The position numbers were made by a program, and so were the translations under genes. DNA of 64,000 nucleotides, from contig NZ_CP059164.1 in the NCBI RefSeq assembly GCF_013466985.1, forward strand, positions 3,853,001 through 3,917,000, in the 5' to 3' direction. The DNA comes from Nocardioides ungokensis. GTDB lineage: Bacteria; Actinomycetota; Actinomycetes; Propionibacteriales; Nocardioidaceae. Below, piece by piece: positions 30,707-38,642 of the stretch; the stretch's first letter is position 1, and the number at the start of each line of letters is the position of its first letter. A model generated the notes under the pieces. That model was not told the DNA's origin. It saw only the letters and a list, made by a program, of their open reading frames with translations, and did not search any database.

Positions 30707-31273
30707 TCAGGCCTTGTCCTCGGTCTCCGAGGTCTCCTCGGCCGGAGCCTCCTCGGTGGCCTCGTCGCTCGCCTCGGCCGGAGCCTCGGTCTCGACCGCC
30801 GCGTCCTCGGCCGGGGCCTCGGTCTCGGTGGCGTCCTCGGCCGGGGCCTCCTCGACCGGAGCAGCCTTCGGAGCCGGCGTCGACTTCGACTTGCTCGTGG
30901 GAGCCTTCGGCGAGTACGCCTCGGTCACGAGCTCGATCACGACCATCGGCGCGTTGTCGCCCTTGCGGGGGCCGATCTTGGTGATCCGGGTGTAGCCACC
31001 CGGGCGCTCGGCGAAGGTCGGCGCGATCTCGGTGAAGAGGACGTGCACGACGGACTTGTCGCGGATGGTCTTGAGGACCTCGCGACGGTTGTGCAGGTCG
31101 CCCTTCTTCGCCTTGGTGATCAGCTTCTCCGCGACCGGACGCAGCACGCGCGCCTTGGCCTCGGTGGTCGTGATCCGGCCGTGCTCGAACAGGGCGGTGG
31201 CCAGGTTCGAGACGATCAGGCGCTGGTGGGCCGGGCTGCCGCCGAGGCGGGCGCCCTTCTTGGGAGTGGGCAT
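30707..31273 (-). CDS. rplQ: 50S ribosomal protein L17 (bL17) with acidic tail
   Basis: The first 120 residues are a normal bL17 (PTPKKGARLGGSPAHQRLIV, YTRITKIGPRKGDNAP). A further 68 residues form a low-complexity tail of Ala, Glu, Pro and Thr (repeats of EAPAED and ETEAPAE). Such tails occur in some high-GC actinobacteria and would project from the ribosome surface. It is the last gene of the alpha operon, 139 bp after rpoA. Confidence 0.97.
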   Translation of the reverse strand: MPTPKKGARLGGSPAHQRLIVSNLATALFEHGRITTTEAKARVLRPVAEKLITKAKKGDLHNRREVLKTIRDKSVVHVLFTEIAPTFAERPGGYTRITKIGPRKGDNAPMVVIELVTEAYSPKAPTSKSKSTPAPKAAPVEEAPAEDATETEAPAEDAAVETEAPAEASDEATEEAPAEETSETEDKA

Positions 31274-31412
31274 CTTGCTCTCTCGCTTCTCTCCGGCCGT
31301 GTCAGGTACCGGGGTAGACGACCGGCGGTCACCGGTCGGTTTGGGTGGTCGGGGCGGCCGTCACCGGCCGCCCCGCACCGGGGCTCTCAGTACTGCTCGT
31401 CCTCGACGCTGA

Positions 31413-32429
31413 TCAGTACTGTTCGTCTTCGACAAACGCGTCGTCGTCGTCGTCGCCGTACGCCGCCAGGGCAGCGTGCGGGTCGAAGCCGGGCGCGCTG
31501 TCCTTGAGGGACAGGCCCATCTCGACCAGCTTGGCCTTGACCTCGTCGATCGACTTCGCGCCGAAGTTGCGGATGTCGAGCAGGTCCTGCTCCGAGCGCG
31601 AGATGAGCTCACCCACGGTGTGGATGCCCTCACGCTTGAGGCAGTTGTAGGACCGGACGGTCAGCTGCAGGTCCTCGACCGGGAGGGCGAGGTCGGCAGC
31701 CAGCTGCTCGTCGACGGGCGACGGGCCGATGTCGATGCCCTCGGCCTCGACGTTCAACTCGCGGGCCAGACCGAACAGCTCGACCAGGGTCTTGCCTGCC
31801 GAGGCGATCGCGTCGCGGGGACGGATCGACGGCTTGGTCTCGACGTCGATGACCAGCTTGTCGAAGTCGGTCCGCTGCTCGACACGGGTGGCCTCGACCT
31901 TGTAGGTCACCTTCAGGACCGGGCTGTAGATCGAGTCGACCGGCATCCGGCCGATCTCGTTGTCGGCGCCCTTGTTCTGCACGGCGGACACGTAGCCACG
32001 ACCGCGCTCGACGACGAGCTCCATCTCCAGCTTGCCCTTGTCCGACAGGGTGGCGATCTTCAGGTCGGGGTTGTGCACCTCGACGCCGGCGGGCGGCGCG
32101 ATGTCGGCGGCGGTGACGGCACCGGCGCCGGACTTGCGGAGGTACATCGTGACCGGCTCGTCGTGCTCCGAGGAGACGACGAGGCCCTTGAGGTTGAGGA
32201 TGATCTCGGTGACGTCTTCCTTGACACCCTCGATGGTCGAGAACTCGTGGAGGACCGTGTCGACCTTGATGCTCGTGACCGAGGCACCGGGGATCGACGA
32301 GAGGAGCGTGCGACGCAGCGAGTTGCCGAGCGTGTAACCGAAGCCGGGCTCGAGAGGCTCGATGACGAACCGCGAGCGGAAGTCGTCGACGGTCTCTTCC
32401 GACAGTGTGGGGCGCTGTGCGATGAGCAC
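31413..32429 (-). CDS. rpoA: DNA-directed RNA polymerase subunit alpha
   Basis: A 338-residue alpha subunit. The N-terminal dimerisation and assembly domain (1-230) contains EPLEPGFGYTLGNSLRRTLL, and the C-terminal domain (about 250-315) contains NCLKREGIHTVGELI and LDIRNFGAKSIDEVK for DNA and activator contact. An acidic tail ends the protein. GTG 32429 gives the standard N-terminus LIAQRPTLSEE and has ggaaaggaa upstream. It follows rpsD after a strong hairpin. Confidence 0.98.
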   Translation of the reverse strand: MLIAQRPTLSEETVDDFRSRFVIEPLEPGFGYTLGNSLRRTLLSSIPGASVTSIKVDTVLHEFSTIEGVKEDVTEIILNLKGLVVSSEHDEPVTMYLRKSGAGAVTAADIAPPAGVEVHNPDLKIATLSDKGKLEMELVVERGRGYVSAVQNKGADNEIGRMPVDSIYSPVLKVTYKVEATRVEQRTDFDKLVIDVETKPSIRPRDAIASAGKTLVELFGLARELNVEAEGIDIGPSPVDEQLAADLALPVEDLQLTVRSYNCLKREGIHTVGELISRSEQDLLDIRNFGAKSIDEVKAKLVEMGLSLKDSAPGFDPHAALAAYGDDDDDAFVEDEQY

Positions 32430-32499
32430 TATTTCTTTCCTTTCCGGGCCCACCCGCTATTTGACGAGCCCGAACTGCGTGGTTGAAAAGGAAGTGGAT

Positions 32500-32539
32500 G
32501 ACCGCGCCGGCGCCCGAGAGGGGTGAGACCGGCGCGGTC
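32500..32539 (-). terminator. Hairpin between rpsD and rpoA
   Basis: The 11-bp arms gaccgcgccgg (32500-32510) and ccggcgcggtc (32529-32539) pair perfectly around an 18-nt loop. No T-run follows. It may partly terminate transcription or stabilise the rpsD end, adjusting the ratio of ribosomal protein to polymerase messages. Confidence 0.6.
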
Positions 32540-32546
32540 CCCCGGG

Positions 32547-33155
32547 TTACTTCTTCGAGTAGTACTCGACGATCAGCTGCTCCTGGACCGGGATGTCGAT
32601 CTGGGCCCGGACCGGGAGCTGGTGCACCAGGATGCGCATGCGCGAGGGGATCGCCTCGAGCCACGCGGGGACGACGCGCTCGCCGTGGGTCTCGCGAGCC
32701 ACGATGAACGGGGTCATCTCCAGCGACTTCTCCCGCACGTCGATCACGTCGTGGGCGGTGACCTGGAAGGACGGGATGTCGACCTTCCTGCCGTTCACCT
32801 TGAAGTGACCGTGCACGACGAGCTGACGAGCGTGGCGACGCGTGCGGGCGAACCCGGCGCGGTAGACCACGTTGTCGAGGCGGCACTCGAGCAGCTGGAG
32901 CAGGTTGTCACCGGTCTTGCCGGAGCGGCGCGAGGCCTCGACGTAGTAGTTGTGGAACTGACGCTCGAGGATGCCGTAGGAGATGCGCGCCTTCTGCTTC
33001 TCACGAAGCTGGAGGAGGTACTCGCTCTCCTTGATGCGACCGCGGCCGTGCTGGCCGGGCGGGTAGGGGCGACGCTCGTACGCCGAGTCGCCACCAACGA
33101 GGTCGACACCGAGACGGCGCGACTTCTTGGTCATGGGGCCGGTGTAACGGGCCAT
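32547..33155 (-). CDS. rpsD: 30S ribosomal protein S4 (uS4)
   Basis: A full-length 202-residue uS4. The S4 RNA-binding domain contains RLDNVVYRAGFARTRRHARQ and VNGRKVDIPS. S4 nucleates 16S rRNA assembly and, in some bacteria, represses its own operon. The N-terminus (ARYTGPMTKKSRRLGVDL) is the form without the zinc-binding cysteines. The gene follows rpsK by 31 bp. Confidence 0.98.
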   Translation of the reverse strand: MARYTGPMTKKSRRLGVDLVGGDSAYERRPYPPGQHGRGRIKESEYLLQLREKQKARISYGILERQFHNYYVEASRRSGKTGDNLLQLLECRLDNVVYRAGFARTRRHARQLVVHGHFKVNGRKVDIPSFQVTAHDVIDVREKSLEMTPFIVARETHGERVVPAWLEAIPSRMRILVHQLPVRAQIDIPVQEQLIVEYYSKK

Positions 33156-33186
33156 AGCTCAAAGTCTCCTGTTCAGTCTCGGGTGA

Positions 33187-33594
33187 TCAGACGCGGCGGC
33201 GCTTGGGCGGCCGGCATCCGTTGTGGGGCGTGGGCGTGACGTCCTGGATGGTGCCGACCTCGAGGCCGATGGCACCCAGCGAACGGATCGCCGTCTCGCG
33301 GCCCGAGCCCGGACCCTTGACGAAGACGTCGATCTTCTTCATCCCGTGCTCCATCGCCCGGCGACCCGCGGCCTCGGCGGCCATCTGCGCGGCGAACGGG
33401 GTGGACTTGCGCGAGCCCTTGAAGCCGACGGTGCCGGCAGAGGCCCACGAGATCACCGCACCGGTCGGGTCGGTGATCGTGACGATGGTGTTGTTGAACG
33501 TGCTCTTGATGTGGGCTTCGCCCTGAGCGACGTTCTTCTTCTCCTTGCGGCGCACCTTCTTGGCGCCAGCCGCTGTGCGGCTCTTGGGAGGCAT
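33187..33594 (-). CDS. rpsK: 30S ribosomal protein S11 (uS11)
   Basis: A 135-residue uS11 with the signature GPGSGRETAIRSLGAIGLEV and the C-terminal DVTPTPHNGCRPPKRRRV. It binds the 16S platform near the Shine-Dalgarno helix. The basic N-terminal 22 residues are typical of actinobacteria. It follows rpsM; a small hairpin (ctcgcc/ggcgag, 33644-33659) lies between them. Confidence 0.98.
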   Translation of the reverse strand: MPPKSRTAAGAKKVRRKEKKNVAQGEAHIKSTFNNTIVTITDPTGAVISWASAGTVGFKGSRKSTPFAAQMAAEAAGRRAMEHGMKKIDVFVKGPGSGRETAIRSLGAIGLEVGTIQDVTPTPHNGCRPPKRRRV

Positions 33595-33662
33595 GCAGTT
33601 ATCTCCTGAAGTAGCTGGTCGAAAGAGTTCGAGAGGTCAGTGGCTCGCCGTGAGGCGAGACG

Positions 33663-34037
33663 TCACTTGGCCTTCTTCTTGCCGGCAACCGTGCGCTTGG
33701 GGCCCTTGCGGGTACGCGCGTTGGTCTTGGTGCGCTGACCGCGGACCGGGAGGCCCATGCGGTGGCGGCGACCCTGGTAGCTGCCGATCTCGATCTTGCG
33801 GCGGATGTCGGCCTGGACCTCACGACGGAGGTCACCCTCGATCTTGTAGTTGGCTTCGATCGCGTCACGGAGCTTGACCAGCTCTTCATCACCCAGCTGG
33901 TGGACGCGGAGGTCGGGGCTGACCCCGGTGGTCTCCAGCAGCTGCTGGGCGCGGGTACGGCCGATGCCGTAGATGTAGGTGAGTGCGACCTCGATGCGCT
34001 TGTCGCGCGGGAGGTCGACACCAACGAGGCGTGCCAT
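33663..34037 (-). CDS. rpsM: 30S ribosomal protein S13 (uS13)
   Basis: A 124-residue uS13. The start ARLVGVDLPRDKRIEVALTY and the signature GLPVRGQRTKTNARTRKGP are diagnostic; the Lys-rich tail ends VAGKKKAK. It contacts the P-site tRNA and forms bridges to the 50S subunit. ATG 34037 is the standard start; the frame upstream is not coding. Confidence 0.98.
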   Translation of the reverse strand: MARLVGVDLPRDKRIEVALTYIYGIGRTRAQQLLETTGVSPDLRVHQLGDEELVKLRDAIEANYKIEGDLRREVQADIRRKIEIGSYQGRRHRMGLPVRGQRTKTNARTRKGPKRTVAGKKKAK

Positions 34038-34195
34038 GTGGTGGCGGTGTCCCTTCGATATCTGCAGAGGTTTCTGGTCGTGTCGCGCCCCACTCCTCGT
34101 CGGGTGGGCTCCGGCCTCTGCGCCGGAGGTGGTTCGGCTCGTCGTGCGACGGGCCAAGCGATCACGTTGAGGTGTTCAGTTGTGGTCGGGCTGGA

Positions 34196-34309
34196 TCAGC
34201 CCTGGCGCTGCTTGTGGCGCGGGTTCTCGCAGATCACCATGACGCGGCCGTGGCGACGGATCACCTTGCACTTGTCACAGATCGGCTTGACACTCGGCTT
34301 GACCTTCAC
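34196..34309 (-). CDS. rpmJ: 50S ribosomal protein L36 (bL36), zinc-binding form
   Basis: A 37-residue protein starting at GTG 34309 (KVKPSVKPICDKCKVIRRHG). The zinc ligands Cys11, Cys14, Cys27 and His32 (VICENPRH) are all present, the C+ form. It lies between infA and rpsM, the usual place in actinobacteria. Confidence 0.97.
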   Translation of the reverse strand: MKVKPSVKPICDKCKVIRRHGRVMVICENPRHKQRQG

Positions 34310-34349
34310 GAAAGGTCCTTTCCCGCTTCAAAGAAGCTCGTTCGGCTGC

Positions 34350-34571
34350 TTACTTGTAGCGGTAGACGATCCGACCTCGGGTGAGGTCGTACGGCGAGAG
34401 CTCCACCACCACGCGGTCCTCGGGGAGGATCCGGATGTAGTGCTGGCGCATCTTGCCGCTGATGTGGGCGAGAACCTTGTGCCCGTTGCTCAGCTCGACG
34501 CGGAACATGGCATTCGGCAGGGCCTCCACGACGGTGCCCTCGATCTCGATCACGCCTTCTTTCTTCGGCAT
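34350..34571 (-). CDS. infA: Translation initiation factor IF-1
   Basis: A 73-residue OB-fold protein: PKKEGVIEIEGTVVEALPNA, then GHKVLAHISGKMR and the end LTRGRIVYRYK. It blocks the ribosomal A site during initiation. The start at 34571 gives the canonical MPKKEG N-terminus. It opens the infA-rpmJ-rpsM-rpsK-rpsD-rpoA-rplQ transcript, whose promoter must lie in 34572-34868. Confidence 0.97.
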   Translation of the reverse strand: MPKKEGVIEIEGTVVEALPNAMFRVELSNGHKVLAHISGKMRQHYIRILPEDRVVVELSPYDLTRGRIVYRYK

Positions 34572-34868
34572 GTCCTCCACAATCTGTTGGTCGGTCCGAC
34601 CCCTGGGAGGGGGTCGGGTGGTCTACCGTGTCTGCACCGGAACCGGCATGGACCGGGTCCGGGTGGCCCGGGAACCTCCCGCCACGGGTGGCGGGTGGAC
34701 CTCGTGCAGCCGCTCCGGAAACCTCTTCCCGGGCACAGCCGGACGTGCTCGATGGAGCTCGTCTGACGGTGATCCGGGCAGCCGCGAGGCACCACGAAGC
34801 AGACCCACGTTGGGCCGACACGCCAGTTTAGTGGCAAAACGCCGGCAAACACGAATTCGCCGGCAGGG
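34572..34868 (-). promoter_or_regulatory. Probable promoter and leader region of the infA-rplQ operon
   Basis: These 297 bp carry no gene. On the minus strand a candidate -10 element taaact (34829-34834) sits in an AT-richer patch. Next to it, gccggcaaacac and gaattcgccggc (34840-34863) form a short hairpin that could terminate the upstream flavin monooxygenase transcript. The long leader (more than 200 nt) could allow post-transcriptional control. Confidence 0.4.
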
Positions 34869-35915
34869 TCACCCCGCGAGCAGCCGCAGGGTCTCCTCCC
34901 GGGCCGGGCTGCCGGCCGGCTCGGTGCCGACGTACGCTCCGGCGACCGGGTGCACCATCACCTCGTCCACGTCGTACGTCGCGGCGAGGTCCGCGATCCG
35001 GGCCTGCGCCTGCTCCGGTGCCCCGATCACCCAGCGCGAGCGCATGGCGTCGACGATGTCGCGGTGGGCGTCGGGCAGCTCCACCTTCTCTGCCTCCTCC
35101 ACCAGGACCTGGGCGGCCAGCGGCTGCCCGGTGCGCAGGGCGTGCATCGACAGCAGCTGGGGCCGCGCGAGCCGCTCGGCCTCTTCCGGGGTCGGGGCGA
35201 CGACGGCGTTGACGGTGAGGAAGGTGCGCGGCTCGGCCAGCTCGGGTGAGGGCCGGAAGGTCGAGCGGTAGAGCTCGAGGGCCTCAGCGGTCCCACTTCC
35301 CGAGAAGTGATGGGCGAAGACGTAGGGCATGCCCTTCTCCGCCGCCAGCCGCGCGGAGTAGTCCGAGGACCCCAGCAGCCAGATCTCGGGCACCGACGTC
35401 GCGGCCGGCGTGGCGCGCAGCGGGTAGCTGCGTCCCTGGATCCCGATCGACACTCCCCCGGCGTCCATCATGGCGAGCACGTTGTCGACGTACTCCGGGA
35501 AGCGGGTCACCGCCTCGTCGCTGACCCCGCCGGCACCGTGCCGCAGCGCGTAGGTGGTGACCGGGTCGCTGCCCGGGGCCCGGCCGATGCCGAGGTCGAT
35601 CCGGCCGGGGTAGGCGGCCTCGAGCAGGGCGAACTGCTCGGCCACGACCAGCGGCGCGTGGTTGGGCAGCATCACGCCCCCCGACCCCACCCGCAGGTTG
35701 CGGGTGGCGCCGGCCACCAGACCGATCAGCACCGGCGGGTTGGTGGCCGCGACCGCGGGCATGTTGTGGTGCTCGGCCAGCCAGTACCGGCGGTAGCCGA
35801 GCTCGTCGGCCACCCGGGCCAGGGAGAGCGTGGCCGCCACCGCGTCCCGGGACGCCTGGTCGCTGCGCACCGGCACGAGGTCGAGGACGGACAGGGTCGG
35901 GCGTCGTGGACTCAC
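34869..35915 (-). CDS. LLM-class flavin-dependent monooxygenase (bacterial luciferase-like)
   Basis: A 348-residue TIM-barrel protein of the luciferase-like group. Characteristic segments are the N-terminal LSVLDLVPVRSDQ, YWLAEHHNMPAVAAT and LRVGSGGVMLPNHAPLVVAE, then RIDLGIGRAPGSD. It would use reduced flavin (FMNH2 or F420) to oxidise a small organic substrate that cannot be predicted. It lies between terC and infA on the same strand, where most actinobacteria have map directly before infA. Confidence 0.9.
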   Translation of the reverse strand: MSPRRPTLSVLDLVPVRSDQASRDAVAATLSLARVADELGYRRYWLAEHHNMPAVAATNPPVLIGLVAGATRNLRVGSGGVMLPNHAPLVVAEQFALLEAAYPGRIDLGIGRAPGSDPVTTYALRHGAGGVSDEAVTRFPEYVDNVLAMMDAGGVSIGIQGRSYPLRATPAATSVPEIWLLGSSDYSARLAAEKGMPYVFAHHFSGSGTAEALELYRSTFRPSPELAEPRTFLTVNAVVAPTPEEAERLARPQLLSMHALRTGQPLAAQVLVEEAEKVELPDAHRDIVDAMRSRWVIGAPEQAQARIADLAATYDVDEVMVHPVAGAYVGTEPAGSPAREETLRLLAG

Positions 35916-35958
35916 CCTCGTACAACCCGGGACCGCGGACCCGGTATTCCGGGCCGCC

Positions 35959-37023
35959 TCATCGCTCGCCGGACTCCCCGAGCGAGATCGTCCGCTGCTC
36001 GATCTCGGCCTGCGTCATGTTCCTGGACACCGTCAGGCTCACGATCGCGGTGACGGCCAGCGTGCCGACGATGACGACCAGCGAGAGCCAGATCGGGATG
36101 TCGGGCGCCCACCCGACGGGCTCGCCGCCGTTGATGAACGGCAGCTCGTTGTCGTGCATCGCGTGCAGCACCAGCTTCAGGCCGATGAACCCCAGCAGGA
36201 TCGCCAGGCCGTAGGAGAGGTAGATCAGCCGCTGCAGCAGGCCACCGATGAGGAAGTAGAGCTGGCGCAGGCCCATCAGCGCGAAGACGTTGGCGGTGAA
36301 CACCAGGTACGGGTCGCTGGTCAGGCCGTAGATGGCCGGGATCGAGTCCAGGGCGAAGAGGAGGTCGGTGGTGCCCAGGGTGAGCACCACGAGGAACATC
36401 GGGGTGATCAGCCGCTTGCCGTTCTCCCGGGTGAACAGCTTCGTGCCGTTCCACTCCTTGGTCGCCGGCAGGTGACGCTCCGCGAACCGAACCAGGCGGT
36501 TCTCCTCGTACTCCTCCTGGTCGTCGTCGTTGGCGCCCTCCCGGGCCAGCTTGATCGCCGTCCAGAGCAGGAACGCGCCGAAGATGTAGAAGACCCAGCT
36601 GAACTCGTTGATGGCCGCGGCGCCGACGATGATGAAGAGCGCCCGCATCAGCAGGGCGAGGACGATGCCGATCATCAGGGCCGTCTGCTGGTACTGCCGG
36701 GGCACCGAGAAGTTCGCCATGATGATGATGAAGATGAACAGGTTGTCGACCGACAGCGAGTACTCCGTGAGCCAGCCGGCGAAGAACTCCGGGCCGGGGT
36801 GCGGCGAGAGGGCGTGCGGCTCGGCGAAGACCCACAGCGCGACCCCGAAGACGACGGCGAGCCCGATGAAGAACGCCAGGTGGCGACTCACCTCGCCCAT
36901 CGAGGGCTCGTGCGGACGCCGGGCGATCACCACGAGGTCGATGAACAGGGCACCGACCGTGACGACGATCGTGAGGGCCCAGACGAACGGGGAGGCGACG
37001 GAGTCGCCCATGATGGAGTTCAA
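35959..37023 (-). CDS. TerC/Alx-family membrane protein, probable Mn(II) exporter
   Basis: A 354-residue protein with about nine membrane helices. TerC motifs are TEYSLSVDNLFIFIIIM and TTDLLFALDSIPAIYGLT; the two intramembrane Asp residues are the proposed metal ligands. A charged cytoplasmic loop (about 165-205) separates the two halves. The start is probably TTG 37023, because ggagga (37033-37038) is correctly spaced to it and not to ATG 37011. A probable Mn-sensing riboswitch lies directly upstream, supporting a role in manganese export, possibly coupled to metalation of exported enzymes. Confidence 0.9.
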   Translation of the reverse strand: MNSIMGDSVASPFVWALTIVVTVGALFIDLVVIARRPHEPSMGEVSRHLAFFIGLAVVFGVALWVFAEPHALSPHPGPEFFAGWLTEYSLSVDNLFIFIIIMANFSVPRQYQQTALMIGIVLALLMRALFIIVGAAAINEFSWVFYIFGAFLLWTAIKLAREGANDDDQEEYEENRLVRFAERHLPATKEWNGTKLFTRENGKRLITPMFLVVLTLGTTDLLFALDSIPAIYGLTSDPYLVFTANVFALMGLRQLYFLIGGLLQRLIYLSYGLAILLGFIGLKLVLHAMHDNELPFINGGEPVGWAPDIPIWLSLVVIVGTLAVTAIVSLTVSRNMTQAEIEQRTISLGESGER

Positions 37024-37051
37024 GGAACTGCTCTCCTCCGGAGTTGACGGC

Positions 37052-37190
37052 CATGCCGGCGTAGTGGCTACGCCGGCCGTTCATTTCTCCGGAGGTCTCT
37101 TCCGCTCGGCTGACCGAGCCGGTGGCACCGGGTCCGGGCGAGCCCGGGCCGTACTGACGACACCACCGTGACGGGAATACTCCCCTCCTG
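37052..37190 (-). promoter_or_regulatory. Probable yybP-ykoY manganese riboswitch with expression platform
   Basis: Read on the minus strand, the leader has ggggagta (37178-37185), then tgtcgtcagtacgg, and later agagacctccgg (gagacc at 37094-37099). These conserved blocks, in this order, are the hallmark of the Mn(II)-binding yybP-ykoY family that controls terC/alx and mntP genes. Downstream, gccggcgtag and ctacgccggc (37055-37077) form a perfect 10-bp hairpin. The ctccggag blocks could pair with the Shine-Dalgarno sequence ggagga. Mn binding would be expected to increase TerC expression. Confidence 0.8.
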
Positions 37191-37236
37191 GGACCCCATG
37201 GTCCCACGCCGCGGCAACCGCGGTCCAACCGTCGGC

Positions 37237-38055
37237 TCAGGAGCCCCCGTACGGGACCCCGAGCGCGGCGAGCGCCGACGCACCGCCGTCGAGGGCGGTG
37301 AGCACCCACGCCCCACGAGGAGTGAGCGTGAAGGTGTGCTCGAAGTGGGCGGCCCAGGAACCGTCGGAGGTGATCACCGTCCAGTCGTCGTCCAGGACGA
37401 CGGTGTCCTTGCTGCCCAGGGTGACCATCGGCTCGACCGCCAGCGCGAGCCCCTCGACCAGCTTGGGTCCCCGACCCGGACGGCCGAAGTTCGGCACGTT
37501 GGGCGGGAGGTGCATCTGCGAGCCGATGCCGTGGCCCACGTAGTCCTCGAGGATGCCGTAGTCGCCCTGGGAGCGCACGTGGGTCTCCACCGCGTGCGAG
37601 ATGTCGGTGACCCGGCCCCCGAGACGGGCTGTAGCGATCCCCCGCCACATGGCCTCCTCGGTGGCCCGCATCAGCTCGGTCACCTCGGCGGGCACGTCGC
37701 CGACCGCGACCGTGATGGCCGCGTCGCCGTGCCAGCCGTCCACGATGGCCCCGCAGTCGATGGAGATGACGTCGCCGTCGGCCAGCACCCGGTCACCGGG
37801 GATCCCGTGCACGACCTCGTCGTTGACCGAGGCGCAGATGGAGCCGGGGAAGCCGTGGTAGCCCTTGAACGACGGCGTCGCGCCCGACGAGCGGATGTTG
37901 TCCTCCGCGATCGCGTCCAGCTCGCCGGTGCTGATCCCGCCCCGCACCGAGGATCGCAGCAGCTCGAGCGTCTGCCCGACTACCAGGCCCGCGCGACGCA
38001 TGTCGGCGATCTGGGCGGGGGTCTTGATCTCGAGTCCGCGGTCACGCAGGCCCAT
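37237..38055 (-). CDS. map: Type I methionine aminopeptidase
   Basis: A 272-residue pita-bread-fold enzyme. Metal ligands are visible in VISIDCGAIVDGWHGDAAIT (two Asp), VGHGIGSQMH (His), VEPMVTLG (Glu) and HFEHTFTLT (Glu). It removes the initiator Met from new proteins. ATG 38055 starts GLRDRGLEIKTPAQIADMRR. It follows adk by 11 bp in the secY-adk-map group. Confidence 0.97.
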   Translation of the reverse strand: MGLRDRGLEIKTPAQIADMRRAGLVVGQTLELLRSSVRGGISTGELDAIAEDNIRSSGATPSFKGYHGFPGSICASVNDEVVHGIPGDRVLADGDVISIDCGAIVDGWHGDAAITVAVGDVPAEVTELMRATEEAMWRGIATARLGGRVTDISHAVETHVRSQGDYGILEDYVGHGIGSQMHLPPNVPNFGRPGRGPKLVEGLALAVEPMVTLGSKDTVVLDDDWTVITSDGSWAAHFEHTFTLTPRGAWVLTALDGGASALAALGVPYGGS

Positions 38056-38066
38056 GTCGGCTCCCG

Positions 38067-38642
38067 TCAGCTTTGAGGGACGACGTCGAGAGCTTCGAAG
38101 ATGCGCTGGGTGACCTCGGCGACCTCGCCCATCCCGTCGACCTCGATCAGGATCCCGCGACCGCGGTAGACCTCGATCAGGGGCTCGGTCTGCTCGACGT
38201 AGATCTCCTGGCGTCGGCGGATGACGTCCTCGGTGTCGTCCGCGCGACCCTCGACCTGGGCGCGCTGCAGGAGGCGCCCGACGATCTCCTCGGGGTCGAC
38301 GGTCAGCACGACGACCGCGTCCAGGCTGTGCCCGGTGAACTTGATCATCCCGTCGAGCTCTTCGACCTGGGCCAGCGTCCGCGGGTAGCCGTCGAGCAGG
38401 AAGCCGGGCTCGGCGTCCTTCTCGTCGATCCGGTTGCGGACCATCAGGTTGGTGACCTCGTCGGGGACGTAGTCGCCGGCGTCCATGTAGCGCTTGGCCT
38501 CGACGCCGAGCTCGGTGCCCTGGGACACGTTGGCCCGGAAGATGTCACCGGTCGAGATCGCAGGGATCCCGAAGTGCTCGGCGACGAACTTGGCCTGGGT
38601 CCCCTTGCCCGCGCCGGGAGGGCCCATCATGATCAGTCGCAT
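38067..38642 (-). CDS. adk: Adenylate kinase
   Basis: A 191-residue short-form adenylate kinase without the zinc-finger LID. The P-loop GPPGAGKGTQ is at residues 7-16, the AMP-binding segment is STGDIFRANVS, and FLLDGYPRTLAQ is the central signature. It interconverts ATP, AMP and ADP. The ATG (38642) directly abuts the secY stop, so the two are co-translated. Confidence 0.97.
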   Translation of the reverse strand: MRLIMMGPPGAGKGTQAKFVAEHFGIPAISTGDIFRANVSQGTELGVEAKRYMDAGDYVPDEVTNLMVRNRIDEKDAEPGFLLDGYPRTLAQVEELDGMIKFTGHSLDAVVVLTVDPEEIVGRLLQRAQVEGRADDTEDVIRRRQEIYVEQTEPLIEVYRGRGILIEVDGMGEVAEVTQRIFEALDVVPQS

